Below are positions 13,001 to 22,289 of a stretch of DNA of 64,000 nucleotides, in pieces (within the stretch, counting starts at the first letter, position 1; every line of letters starts with the position of its first letter). Origin of the DNA: Girardinichthys multiradiatus (taxonomy: Eukaryota > Chordata > Actinopteri > Cyprinodontiformes > Goodeidae); assembly GCF_021462225.1 (NCBI RefSeq), contig NC_061800.1:2428501-2492500 (forward strand), written 5' to 3'. The notes beneath the pieces are model-generated. The model was not told the origin of the DNA and did not search any database. It was given only the letters and a program-made list of their open reading frames with translations. Both the position numbers and the translations under genes were made by a program.

Positions 13001-16000
13001 CTGCGGTACCCAGCATTCATTCATTAAAAGGGATAATTAAGACAAGCATTGCTTTAACCTAGTAGAGTTGTTATTTAAAATATATTTACCTTGGAGTAGA
13101 ATGGTTTCTGGTAAGAAATTCTTATATTTTCTCTTTGTGAGAAAACAGGCACTGGGGTTTTGATGTAAGGGGGGGGTGGAAGGAGAAGCATAGAGGAGGG
13201 ACGCCGCAGTCGGGACTGGTAAAGCTCCAGAGTTTGCCTGAAGAAGTTACAATTTGGGTTTTATGAGAAACTTTTATTTCAGCCATGGATGTAACGAGGA
13301 TAAGGGAAAAGCACAAAACTGTGGACCTTTGACCGCAGTGAAGTTAGGTTTAGGTTGGATATTGGATATTCAGGCTTTACAGTCAGCAGGGTCTTCCTTC
13401 CGTTTGACCTGATGCAGGCAGTCTGTTTATGGGCAGCTGCGTGCTCCCTCCTCACTGGTTTGCGGAAGGGCCGTCAATAAATTTCTGAACAAAACCCGCT
13501 GATTTTTGGACGTATTGTTTTGTATTTTCCGTTGGAAATGTATGTGCTGATTTTATGTGTGTTCAGCAGGTTTAAATAGTTATTTAATACAGATCATAAT
13601 AATTTAATATGTGTAAATTAGAAAGCTGATGTGTCCTTTTCCTTCTTTTTTTTCAGCCTTCGGGCATGGTAAATGGTTTTGGTTTAGGTGAATGATTTAG
13701 ACATCTGTAATGGACTCAGATAAATCAGTTTCTCCCACGTCAAGGTTTTCTGGAAACCAAACTGAGCGCTCAGCCATCTACTTGGAGATCCTTGGAAGTC
13801 TGGGAACTGAGACAGAACAGTTTGGAAAAATGTTTGATTTGTGGAAGTATAATTTGCTGTTTAAATTCAAGTCAGTGCTTTATTTTAGCTTTAGAAACGC
13901 TTATAAACACATTCCCTTTTAGCCAACTGTCCCAGGGCTGCTTTTGCTCTGCTCAGGCTCGCAGGAACAGAGAGATCGCAATCCTGCAGAGGAAGATTGA
14001 TGAGGTGCCTAGGCGGGCTGAGCTGACCCAGTACCAGAAGAGATTTATTGAACTCTACAGTCAAGGTGGATTCCTCCACTACATCTGATACAGTTACAGT
14101 TGGTGTTCCAGAGTTTATTCATGTGGGCCTGTCTCTCTAAAATGTTCAATAATCTTGTCTTCCAGTTTCTGCTACACACAAAGAGACCAAGCAGTTCTTT
14201 ACCCTCTATAACACCTTGGACGATAAGAAGATCTATCTTGAGAAGGAGGTAGGTAATCACAGCAGTCTTTTGGCACCAAACTTATACAAGGAATGTACAC
14301 TCACCGGCCACTTTATTAGGTACACCTGTTCAAATGCTCGTTAACCCAAATTTCTAATCAGCCAATCACATGGCAGCAACTCAATGCATTTAGGCATTCA
14401 GACATGGTCAAGACGATCTGCTGCAGTTCAAACTGAGCATCAGAATGGGAAGAAAGGTGATTTAAGTGACTTTGAACGTGGCATGGTTGTTGTGCCAGAT
14501 GGGCTGGTCTGAGTATTTCAGAAACTGCTGATCTACTGGGATTTTCACACACTACCATCTCTAGGGTTTACAGAGAATGGCCTGAAAAAGAGAAAATATC
14601 CAGTGAGTGGCAGTTCTGTGGCCGCAAATGCTGTGTTGATGCCAGAGGTCAGAGGAGAATGTCCAGACTGGTTCAAGCGGATAGAAAGGCAACAGTTACT
14701 CAAATAACCTCTCGTTACAACCAAGACATGCAGAAGAGCATCTCGGAACGCACAACACGTCGAACCTTGAGGTGGATGGGCTACAGCAGCAGAAGACCAC
14801 ACCGGGTCCCACTCCTGTCAGCTAAGAACAGGAAAGTGAGGCTACAATTCGCACAGGTTCACCAAAATTGGACAATAGAAGATTGGAAAAACGTTGCCTG
14901 GTCTGATGAGTCTCAATTTTTGCTGCGACATTCAGATGGTAGGGTCAGAATTTGGTCTCAACAACATGAAAGCATGGATCCATCCTGCCTTGTATCAACA
15001 GTTCAGGCTGGTGGTGGTGGTGTAATGGTGTGGGGGATATTTTCTTGGCACACTTTGGGCCCCTTAGTACCAATTGAGCATCATGTCAACGCCACAGCCT
15101 ACCTGAGTATTGCTGCTGACCATGTCCATCCCTTTATGACCACAGTGTACCCATCTTGTGATGGTTCCTTCCAGCAGGATAACGCGCCATGTCATAAAGC
15201 ACGAATCATCTCAGACTGGTTTCTTGAACATGACAATGAGTTCACTGTACTCAAATGGCCTCCACAGTCACCAGATCTCAATCCAATAGAGCACCTTTGG
15301 GATGTGGTGGAACGGGTGATTTGCATCGTGGATGTGCAGCCGACAAATCTGCAGTATGATACTATCATGTCAATATGGACCAAACTCTGAGGAATGTTTC
15401 CAGTACCTTGTTGAATCTATGCCCCGAAGGATTAAGGCATTTCTAAAGGCAAATGGGGGTCCAACCCGGTATTAGCAAGGTGTACCTAATGAACTGGCCG
15501 ATGAGTGTAAATCTCTGTTTAACTTTAACAATGATTTGATAAATATGTTCCAAGCAACACTGAAGTAAAACATAACACTTCTCTAGGTAAATCTGCTGAA
15601 TTCAATTCATGACAACTTTCAACAGTAAGTAAAAAACATGTCTATTTGAAAATGATATGCTAATACAAATTGTTTTTGGTATAAAGGAGAGCACAGCTTT
15701 CTTTTTTTTTTTACATCCGCAGTCCTTGATGTTTATGGTTTTATTCTGTAACTGATTTCTAAGCAGCTCTGCTCTGTTCCAGAGCCATGTCATCTGCAGC
15801 CACCAAAGATCAGTTCCTCAGACAGATGGAGCAGATAGTAGAGGGGATCAAACAGAGTCGCATCAAGGTATACGTCTTGCTGCAACTGGGTTGTTGGTGT
15901 TGTAACACAACTTCTGTATATTGGCCTCCATCAATTCCAGATGTTTCTCATGTCTTTTTTCCTTTTCAGATGGAGAAAAAGAAGCAGGAAAACAAAATGA

Positions 16001-16594
16001 GAAGAGATCAGCTGAATGATGAGTACCTGGAGCTGCTTGACAAGCAGAGACTCTACTTCAAAACTGTCAAAGATTTTAAAGAGGTAAGAAAGCCTCATTT
16101 TGTTTAACTTTCTTTATTAAACAAATTGAACTTACATTAACCATAAGACAGTACTTATGGTTAGAATAACACCAATTCATTCATCAAAGCACAACTTCCT
16201 AAGCTGTATCTGAGTTTTATTTAACTTACAACAAAGTGTGCCAAAGAATGTGCTGATTGTTGATGCAGACTGAAAAAGCGAGTTTTGAGTCTTGGTTCCC
16301 AAATGAAAGTCAACATCTTGTTAAGCTTCTTTTTTATTATTATAGGAGAACAAATTATAGAATGTAGAACAAGGCTCAAACATTTATTTAATTTTGCAGA
16401 CTTCCAAATCTGTGTTCTGAGTATTCCTTTAGGTGAAAAAAAGAAATCTGCACTGGTGAAGTTTTCAGCTGTGCTAACTTCTAAATAAATCTTTGAGTAT
16501 GACAAAATGTCCTTTCCTTTTTTTTTTTTTTTACCAGGAGTGCCGCAAAAATGAGATGCTGCTTTCCAAGCTGAGAGCTAAAGGAGCTTCCTAA
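4040..16594 (+). CDS. ccdc93: ccdc93, coiled-coil domain-containing protein 93, 3' coding half (14 exons)
   Basis: Coding exons: 4040-4090, 4721-4807, 4968-5087, 5798-5860, 6531-6604, 6940-7021, 7127-7201, 7304-7375, 13957-14065, 14166-14248, 15587-15624, 15783-15867, 15970-16083 and 16538-16594 (stop TAA 16592-16594). All have AG acceptors and GT donors, phases agree at every junction, and together they give 369 residues with no stop. The protein reads [82 protein letters not shown] and [17 protein letters not shown] in order, which matches my memory of the C-terminal 60 percent of vertebrate CCDC93 (about 630 aa). It is a predicted coiled coil throughout. CCDC93 is a subunit of the CCC (COMMD/CCDC22/CCDC93) endosomal recycling complex. 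The N-terminal exons must lie left of the window. The 7375-13957 intron is swollen by transposons. Confidence 0.88.
4541..4612 (+). repeat. tail fragment of the tRNA-headed SINE
   Basis: The block CTGTAGACTGCTGGAGATA followed by a CCCACTAT...GCGGTAGAAAATGACTGACTGAC-like end matches the last 70 bases of the SINE at 23.3 kb. Only the tail is present, inside a ccdc93 intron. Confidence 0.6.
4961..4970 (+). promoter_or_regulatory. ccdc93: NAGNAG tandem splice acceptor of a ccdc93 exon
   Basis: The acceptor reads CTTGCAGCAG, so splicing can begin at 4968 or 4971. The two products differ by one glutamine and both keep the frame. Confidence 0.55.
6057..6215. repeat. high-copy fish repeat fragment, class uncertain
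   Basis: The pattern GTAGTAATGGGTCACATTTAC, then TTACTTGAGTAACTTTT and ACTGCACCATACGTTTTGC, resembles a repeat seen very often in fish genomes, probably a non-autonomous DNA transposon. The identification is from memory of the pattern only. Confidence 0.35.
7393..8380 (+). mobile_element. degraded Tc1-like transposon in a ccdc93 intron
   Basis: The ends are inverted: CAGTGGTGTGAAAATGTG on the left, and a CACATTTTC-type complement ending in CCCACCAGTG on the right, followed by TA at 8381-8382. The left TA appears mutated to TG. The middle reads as remnants of a Tc1 transposase ([20 protein letters not shown] near 7764-7826, and [19 protein letters not shown] near 7936-7998), with many stops and a deleted 5' third. 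It lies just after the donor at 7376. Confidence 0.75.
8458..8925 (-). repeat. LINE-derived fragment with AATTCAATTCAATTC end
   Basis: It begins with ATTCAATTCAATTCAAAAA followed by a TTTATTAATCCCAAAGGGAA block, a motif common at the 3' end of fish LINEs and here in reverse orientation. No coding part is readable. The right boundary is approximate. Confidence 0.45.
8957..9554 (+). mobile_element. Tc1-like element D, left half (split by a nested insertion)
   Basis: It starts right after a TA (8955-8956) with CTCACAAAAAGTTAGGGAGA, a typical Tc1-like terminal repeat. A transposase start follows near 9244 (ATGAGACCAAGATGA, then frame-broken HTH text ending [12 protein letters not shown] near 9363-9398). 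The coding text stops at 9554 where a second Tc1-like element begins; the continuation is at 11169. Confidence 0.65.
9557..11166 (+). mobile_element. Tc1-like transposon family A, copy 1, full length
   Basis: The element is 1610 bp, bounded by TA on both sides (9555-9556 and 11167-11168), with termini CAGGTCCTTCTCAAAA and its complement. The terminal inverted repeats extend for about 200 bp, long for a Tc1 element. It carries a single transposase gene and sits inside another Tc1-like element. Copy 2 at 23.77 kb is nearly identical, which suggests recent activity of the family. Confidence 0.93.
9885..10889 (+). pseudogene. Tc1 transposase, family A copy 1, one nonsense codon
   Basis: The reading frame runs from ATG 9885 to TGA 10889 (334 codons) with a single TAA at 9963-9965 (codon 27). 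Copy 2 has GAA there, so one G-to-T change explains the break. From the N-terminus there is a paired-type HTH ([17 protein letters not shown] in copy 2), a second HTH ([18 protein letters not shown]), and then the DDE domain. The triad is D in FLDESKF, D in [11 protein letters not shown] and E in NPIENLWD, with 34 residues between the last two (DD34E). The serine before the first Asp is Leu here. The enzyme would cut and paste the element into TA sites. Everything after codon 27 is open, and an ATG-independent truncated start is unlikely to yield an active protein. Confidence 0.9.
11169..11450 (+). mobile_element. Tc1-like element D, right part
   Basis: Continues the transposase interrupted at 9554. 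It contains [20 protein letters not shown], then [16 protein letters not shown] and [10 protein letters not shown], which corresponds to the first-Asp region of a Tc1 DDE domain. The remainder, including the second Asp, the Glu and the right terminal repeat, is missing. It is truncated against the antisense Tc1-like element that follows. Confidence 0.65.
11457..12370 (-). mobile_element. Tc1/mariner-like element E, antisense, decayed
   Basis: Minus-strand frames show [20 protein letters not shown] near 12230-12171, [18 protein letters not shown] near 12036-11983, and [17 protein letters not shown] then [15 protein letters not shown] near 11843-11712. These are the first-Asp region, middle and Glu region of an IS630/Tc1-type transposase. 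The left end has CCCAATTCCTGGGACGTAAA, resembling the terminal repeat of this family. Stops and a gap before the Glu region make it inactive. Confidence 0.7.
12371..12615. repeat. tRNA-like repeat with a B-box-like motif
   Basis: A GGGGTTCGAACCGGCAA block near 12582-12598 resembles a Pol III B box, and the upstream CTTGCTCAAGGACACAACG block recurs in altered form at 32.7 kb (CTTGCCCAGGGACACATCG). It is probably a fish SINE-like repeat; orientation and ends are uncertain. Confidence 0.4.
12616..13956. other. intron remainder with a weak Harbinger-like patch
   Basis: No exon is seen until the 13957 acceptor. Around 13437-13495 the text CCGTCAATAAATTTCTGAAC and flanks resemble 58445-58515 inside the Harbinger element (CCGTCAATAAGTTTCCGAAC). 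This suggests a relict of a related element, but the match is short. Confidence 0.35.
14298..15507 (+). mobile_element. Tc1/mariner-like transposon family B, complete ends
   Basis: The element is 1210 bp, flanked by TA (14296-14297 and 15508-15509), with short terminal repeats CACTCACCGGCCACTTTATT on the left and the near-complement ending GAACTGGCCGATGAGTG on the right. It lies in the ccdc93 intron between 14248 and 15587. A more decayed relative starts at 31590. Confidence 0.92.
14445..15475 (+). pseudogene. transposase of family B, DD36E spacing, frameshifted
   Basis: The long open part is 14659-15390. The N-terminal HTH is also present upstream but needs frame changes: one base appears missing near 14490, and the start region is also shifted. 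Near the end, codons are lost around TNLQYDTIM and two bases are missing after WTKL, so the C-terminus is out of frame. Catalytic residues are intact: D in WSDESQF, D in [10 protein letters not shown] and E in NPIEHLWD. I count 36 residues between the last two. DD36E is the spacing described for the Incomer group of Tc1/mariner, so this family may belong there rather than to classical DD34E Tc1; that placement is inference. Confidence 0.82.
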
Positions 16595-17255
16595 TTTTCT
16601 TCTACATGCTGGCTCTGTGCTTTGTTTTGTTTTTACTTAGCCTGAACACTGACTGAATACACTTGGACTGAGGTGTGTGAGATCATTGAACATGGTTATT
16701 TAAGACAAAGACGGTAGTCTAGAAAGATGTGGGTCATTTATTTATTTTTTTTTTTTTCTTTTTTATGGGGTTGCAAATAATCCCACAAGTAACATGTTTG
16801 GTGATATCTGTTTAGCTCACACCATAGGTGTACTGTAACACTTCTCTAAATCAAACCAATATTCTTGATATTGTTTATTTTCCCAAAGTCCTCAAAAGGT
16901 TTGTGACACTTGTATGTTCCTGCTTCTATGTGTTGTTAATGTGCACAGTCGGGGCACGGTACTCCACCACGGGAGGAATGGAAAAAAACAATCTAAATTG
17001 TTAGGATTAATTGGAATGTATGTACTTGACTTTGTGAAGTGCCTTGAGACGACATGTTGTGAATTGGCGCTATATAAATATAACTGAATTTAATTGAATT
17101 AAATGGCTGAAGATTCTTAATGAAACTATAACATTAAATCATCTTGTCATTTGAGGTTAAATGATTCTAGAATAGCTTCTTATTCTTGTTAGCACATGCT
17201 CATGTCTATATCATTGAGTTTTAATTTCAATAAAGGAATGTTTTGACCTTAATAT
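16595..17255 (+). other. ccdc93: ccdc93 3'UTR with polyadenylation signal
   Basis: The 3'UTR follows the stop codon. The best poly(A) signal is AATAAA at 17231-17236. A LINE tail is embedded in it. The exact cleavage site cannot be fixed by eye. Confidence 0.6.
16993..17102 (+). repeat. L2-type LINE tail inside the ccdc93 3'UTR
   Basis: The GTGCCTTGAGACGACATG and GTGAATTGGCGCTATATAAA blocks and AATTGAATT end match the other L2 tails in the window. It is a severely 5'-truncated copy, only about 110 bp long. Confidence 0.7.
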
Positions 17256-17394
17256 AATGGTGGGGTTGTTACATTTACAAGAACATGGGTTCCAGAGCTT
17301 AGAATGATTAAAAACACTTTGCAGAAAGTTATTTAACACATAAGGTGGCAAAATGTTCTAAGTCAAGAGAATTTGCTAGAAGTGATAGAATGTA

Positions 17395-17882
17395 CAGGGG
17401 TTGGACAATGAAACTGAAACACCTGGTTTTAGACCACAATAACTGATTAGTATGGTGTAGGGCCTCCTTTTGCGGGCAATACAGCGTCAATCCGTCTTGG
17501 GAATGACATACAAGTCCTGCACAGTGGTCAGAGGGATTTTAAGCCATTCTTCTTGCAGGAGAGTGGCCAGGTCACTACGTGATACTGGTGGTGGAAAACG
17601 TTTCCTGACTCGCTCTTCCAAAACACCCCAAAGTGGCTCAATAATATTTAGATCTGGTGAATGTGCAGGCCATGGGAGATGTTCAACTCCACTTCCATGT
17701 TCATCAAACCAATCTTTCACCAGTCTTGCTGTGTGTATTGGTGCATTGTCATCCTGATACACGGCACCGCCTTCAGGATACAATGTTTGAACCATTGGAT
17801 GCACATGGTCCTCAAGAATGGTTCGGTAGTCCTTGGCAGTCCTTGCCCATCTAGCACAAGTATTGGGACAAGTATTGGCTCC
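17395..17882 (-). mobile_element. Tc1/mariner-like family C, copy 1, antisense 3' half
   Basis: The terminus CAGGGGTTGGACAATGAAAC follows TA at 17393-17394. Minus-strand text from about 17830 to 17487 is the C-terminal half of the family C transposase (VYQDDNAPIHTARLVKDWFD, then SPDLNIIEPLWGVLEERVRK). The 5' half and the other end are missing, and it is truncated against a different transposon end near 17885. The remaining frame (17487-17921) is open, so it is one of the less damaged family C copies. Confidence 0.85.
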
Positions 17883-17884
17883 AA

Positions 17885-18054
17885 ATCCAGGCCTCCATTG
17901 GTTAATAAATTTGATTTCCATTGATGATTTTTGTGTGATTTTGTTGTCAGCACATTCAACTTTGTACAGAACAAAGTATTCAATGAGAATATTTCATTCA
18001 TTCAAATTTAGGATGTGTTATTTGAGTGTTCCCTTTATTTTTTTTGAGCAGTGT
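17885..18054. repeat. terminal fragment of another DNA transposon
   Basis: It ends with GTGTTCCCTTTATTTTTTTT and GAGCAGTGTA, a terminus often seen on fish Tc1-like elements. No coding part is present. It abuts the truncated family C copy, so one may have been broken by the other or by a deletion. Confidence 0.5.
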
Positions 18055-18356
18055 ATGTTCACAAGACCACGTTTAAACAATAAAAATGTAATAAACAACA
18101 AAAAATATAATCATTTGTTACTGTGCTGAAACTTGTGAAACAGATGAACACAAATTCAAATTGTATTTTTATCAAGATACAAAAAAACAATGCAAAAAGA
18201 CAACATGAACAATAAAAAAAATATTTGCAATAAACTATTCACAGGCACAGAGTCCTGCATTAGCTGTCAATTTGACCAGTGTAGCTGTTTAAAGCCTTAT
18301 GACAGTTCCTGTTCATGATTACCTGATTGGCAGTGGAACTACTGCTGCAGCTCCTG

Positions 18357-18849
18357 TTTCATAAAGGCTGGGGAGTACCAGGACAATAAACCTACTGAAG
18401 CTCTCCTCTCCAAACCCCACATTGGTTTTGGGTGCAGCAATGTCTCACCAGAGGAGCTAAGCCCATTTCCAAAGGCTGGACCCAGGACGATGACCACAAA
18501 AAGAAAACAACTGACAAGTTCTATCCTCACTGATACCCCAGTGAAGGAAAATAATGAAAAAGAAAAGGCAGCTGCTAAAAGGAGGATGAAAAAAAATATA
18601 TTCTCCTAAGCTGAAGAGAAAAAATTAAAGTCATCCAAAAACATAATCAAGAGAAGGAAGAGACAGGTGACAGAGTCATCCTCAGATGAAGATGAATGTC
18701 TATGTTTGGTGTGTGTGGAGCCCTTCTCAAACAGCTGCCCCAACGAGACATGGGTCCAGTGCATACACTGCAAGAAGTGGTCACACCAAGACTGTACACC
18801 AGGACAGTCACCGTATACTTGTCAAAATTGTGACTCAGACAGCAAGTAG
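18357..18849 (+). pseudogene. pogo/Tigger-type transposase C-terminus with PHD-like finger
   Basis: One frame runs from about 18357 to TAG 18847-18849 with a single in-frame TAA near 18606. The first part (GFGCSNVSPEELSPFPKAGP, then KRKQLTSSILTDTPVK) is the linker typical of the C-terminal end of DDE_1 transposases of the pogo/Tigger/jerky type. A basic stretch follows, then a Cys-rich module: CLVC, then CIHCKKWSHQDC and CQNC, which gives the C4HC3 spacing of a PHD-type finger. The catalytic DDE part and the CENP-B-like DNA-binding domain are absent. It could instead be the last exon of a domesticated gene, but the in-frame stop and lack of splice context argue for a relic. Confidence 0.6.
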
Positions 18850-19309
18850 ATAAAATAATATTTTTTTGTACTGATTTTGTCAATTAGCCTTTATGTTCTG
18901 TCAGTTCATAGCATATGAGATGCTGTTGCCTTCATAAGATGTTGTTTCAAATAAGGTATGAAATTAAAAGATTATATTAAAACAAAATCTTTCAGAACCC
19001 TTCTTCTAATTTTTGTTTCTCATGAAATACAATTGGGACAACCACCTCTTTGTATGTGACAACCAACTCCACAATTGAGATGGTTGTCACAAATGCATAA
19101 GTTGTGTTTGGTGGTGAGTATCTTTTGAACTAATTTACCTTGAGAAGGATAAGGTTACTCTATTTCGACCAGACACTTTAGGCTTCATTACACGTTACTC
19201 TCTCCATTGATCTGATTTCTCTTCACTGTGATATCTCTGACTCTAATACATAAGCACATTAAAACGCATATTTTCTGTTGCTGTATTTAATGTTTAGGGA
19301 CCCTTTGTG
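18850..19309. other. no recognisable feature
   Basis: AT-rich DNA with no gene, terminal repeat or tRNA-like box that I can see. Confidence 0.4.
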
Positions 19310-19520
19310 TCAAAAATGGTTCAAGTAATGGTAAGGGGTCTCTAGCTTAGCGTTAGCTCCAACATGGCAACCCGTTTTGCTGTTTTTCTCTGAGTCTCCT
19401 CCTCTCTCCTGCTTTTTGTGTCAGATGTTCAGTTACTCCTCTGCCTCCTTTAGTGATAATGATACATGTAATAAATGTAGCATTTTTTTTGTAGCTCTGG
19501 AGGCGAGGGCGTCGGAATTG
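19310..19520 (+). mobile_element. L2-clade LINE, 5' piece of ORF1 (host of the Rex3 insertion)
   Basis: The frame MFSYSSASFSDNDTCNKCS begins near 19424 and ends in EARASEL at 19520, exactly where Rex3 copy 2 begins. The same ORF1 resumes after 21440 with [13 protein letters not shown]. The ten bases GTCGGAATTG (19511-19520) are repeated at 21440-21449. Confidence 0.8.
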
Positions 19521-21439
19521 ACCTTCATGAGGACTACCAAATCGAGGCACGTGACGTGGCCCGGTACGGCGGAGCCGGGGTCCCACCCTGGAGCCAGGCC
19601 TGGAGTCGGGACTCGTCGGAGAGCGCCTGATGGCCGGGTTGGTCCTTGCGGGACCCGGCTGGGCCAAGCCTGAACGAGAGAAATGAGGCCATCCCCCAGT
19701 GGGCCCACCACCTGCAGGGGGAACCGTGAGGGACCGGTGCAAAAAGGAGTGGGTGGCGGACAAAGGTGGAGACCTTGGCGACCCGATCCCCGGATGCTTA
19801 GGTTGGCTCTAGGGATGTGGAATGTCACCTCGCTGGGGGGAGGGGAGCCTGAGCTTGTGCGGGAGGTCGAGAGATATCGACTAGAAATAGTCGGGCTCGC
19901 CTCCACGCACAGTGTGGGCTCTGGAACCAATCTCCTTGAGAGGGGCTGGACTCTCTTCTACTCTGGAGTGGCCCTTGGTGAGAGATGCTGATCTGGGGTG
20001 GGCATACTTGTGGGCCGAGCGGTAGTGCAGAGTACCCGGCCTTCTTGCCGTCCCTGTCGGGGGTGCTGGATAGTGCCCCTCCCGGGGACTCCATTATTCT
20101 GCTGGGGGACTTCAACGCCCACATGGGAAACGACAGTGACACCTGGAGAAGCGTGATCAGGAGGAATGGCCTCCCCGATTTGAATACAGGTGTTGTTTTG
20201 TTATTGGACTTCTGTGCTAGTCGCGGATTGTCCATAACGAATGCCATGTTCAAACATAAGGGTGTCCATCAGTGCACTTGGCACCAGGACACCCTAGGCA
20301 GGAGGTCAATGATCGACTGTCGTATCATCAGATCTGCTGGAAGAGGAGAAAGCCGGACAGACTTGGCTGGCCCAGGCGCATAGTGAGGGTCTGCTGGGAA
20401 CGTCTGGCGGATCCCTCGGCCAGGGATGTATTCAACTCCCACCACCGGGAGAGCTTTGACCAGATTCCGGGGGATGTTGGAGACATAGAGTCCGAGTGGA
20501 CCAAGTACTCCGCATCTATTGTCGATGCTGCTGCCCGTAGCTGCCGCCGTATGGTCTGCAGTGCCTGTCGTGGTGGCAATCCCCGAACCCAGTGGTGGAC
20601 ACCGGCAGTAAGGGACGCTGTCAAGCTGAAGAAGGAGTCCTATCGGCTGTGTTTGGCTTGTGGGACTCCTGAGGCGGCTGACGGATACCGTGAGGCCAAG
20701 TGTGCTGTGGCCCGGGCTGTGGCAGAGGCAAAAACCCAGGCCTGGGAGGAGTTTGGTGAAGCCATGGAGAAGGACTACCGGTTGGCCTCGTAGCGATTCT
20801 GGCACACCGTCTGGCGCCTCAGGAGGGGGAAGCAGTGCTTCGCCAACACTGTTTACAGTGGGGGTGGGAGGCCGCTGACCTCGACTGGGGACATTATCGA
20901 GCGGTGGAAGGAGTACTTCGAGGATCTCCTCAATCCAGCGATCACGCATTCCCTGGTGGAAACAGAGGCTGGGGACTCGGGGTTAGACTCTTTCTGATGA
21001 AAGAGTCTAACCCAGGCTGAAGTCACAGAGGTGATTAAAAAGCTCCGCGGTGGCAGGGTTTCGGAGGTGGATGAGATCCGCCCCAAGTACCTCAAGTCTC
21101 TGGATGTTGTGGGGCTGTCATGGTTGACACGCCTCTTCAACATTGCGTGGCGGGTTGGGGACAGTGTCTCTGGACTGGCAGACTGGGGAGGTGGTCCCCC
21201 TTCATAAGAAGGGTGACTGGAGGGTTCCAGGCATGTCCCACAGGGAAGAGGCCTAGGGGATGGCCCAAGACACGCTGGAGGGACTATGTGTCTTGGCTGG
21301 CATGGAACGCCTTGGGCACCCCCCAGTGGAGTTGGAGGAGGTGTCTGGTGAGAGGGACATCTGGGTGTCTCTGCTGAGTCTGCAGCCCCCGTGCCCCGGT
21401 CCCGGATAAAGCGGAAGACGACGAGAACAAGTACGAGAT
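19521..21439 (+). mobile_element. Rex3-like (RTE) LINE copy 2, inserted in L2 with 10-bp duplication
   Basis: Bounded by a 10-bp target-site duplication, GTCGGAATTG. The 5' region is present (MRLALGMWNVTS near 19795), then endonuclease text ([20 protein letters not shown]), linker (RVCWERLADPSARDVFNS through WEEFGEAMEKDYRLAS) and early RT (AEVTEVIKKLRGG, VDEIRPKYLKSLDVV, and a TGGCAGACTGGGGAGGTGG block at 21177-21195). The text then jumps from the finger region (KKGD near 21210) to the C-terminal PTGKRPRGWPKTRWRDYVSW near 21240-21300, so the whole RT palm is missing. There are also two gaps in the endonuclease. The 3' end is GCGGAAGACGACGAGAACAAG-like. Confidence 0.88.
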
Positions 21440-22195
21440 GTCGGAATTGGAGGCCTGGCTCCGTGCTGTTGAAAAACCAACAGATAGCCGAGGCCTCTTA
21501 GCCAGCGTGGAGCCTCTGAGGGTAGCTCCCTGTAGCAGCCCTTCAGCAGAGCTTGCGCGGGCGACGGTGACGGTACGCAGAAAGCATAGTCCTAGATCCC
21601 AGTCCTCTGATCACCACCAACCCGTCGTCATCAACTCCGTTTCTAACAGATGTTTCCCGCTCAGCGACACACCCGCTGAGAAGCCGACTATGATAATTGG
21701 CAGCTCCATAATAAGAAGCGTTGCACTAGACACACCAGCGACCATAATCAAATGTTTGCCAGGGGCCAGAACGGGTGACATCTGAAACTGCTGGCGGTAA
21801 TGACACCCGCTTACGTCAATCGGAAGTCACCGAAGTTAGTGTTGCTTCGGTGTGTAAGTTTGCCAAAACAATGTCGGACTCCGTAATTTTATCTGGTCCC
21901 CTCCCCGATCTGACCGCATGCTGTCATTCAACCGCTGGCTGTCTAGGTGGTGTCCAGAAAACGATGTGGGCTACATTGATAATTAGCGAACATTTTGGGG
22001 AAAATCTGGTCTGATCCGGAATGACGGCATCCATCCCACTTTGGATGGAGCAGCTCTTCTTTCTAGGAATCTGGCCGAATTTATTGGTTCTCCAAAACCC
22101 AGGGGTTCAGACCAGGAAGCAGGGTCCTAGTTTAACACTCCTCTCTGCAGCTTCTGTACTGCTACCCACCCATTACCCTATTAAGAGTGTCCTGC
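21440..22195 (+). pseudogene. L2 LINE ORF1, esterase (SGNH)-domain part
   Basis: Continues ORF1 after the Rex3 insertion. The visible text is [20 protein letters not shown] near 21689-21748 and, in a second frame, GGNDTRLRQSEVTEV near 21793-21840. In L2/CR1-type ORF1 these correspond to the GxS nucleophile block and the GGND block of an SGNH/GDSL-type esterase. A gap and stop lie between them (the text GARTGDI ends at 21785). A later frame reads IRNDGIHPTL-like text near 22014-22045, the DxxH-type end of the domain. The gene is frame-broken and inactive. Confidence 0.7.
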
Positions 22196-22289
22196 CCACG
22201 GCCAAAATTGATTAGAATACAAATAATGAAAAATGAGCAAATCATGAAAATCTCATAAAAATAAACACAACTCAGACGAAAAAAAAATA

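Noticed and set aside
17470..17757. + strand frames over family C copy 1
   Set aside because: They are antisense shadows of the transposase, which is on the minus strand there.
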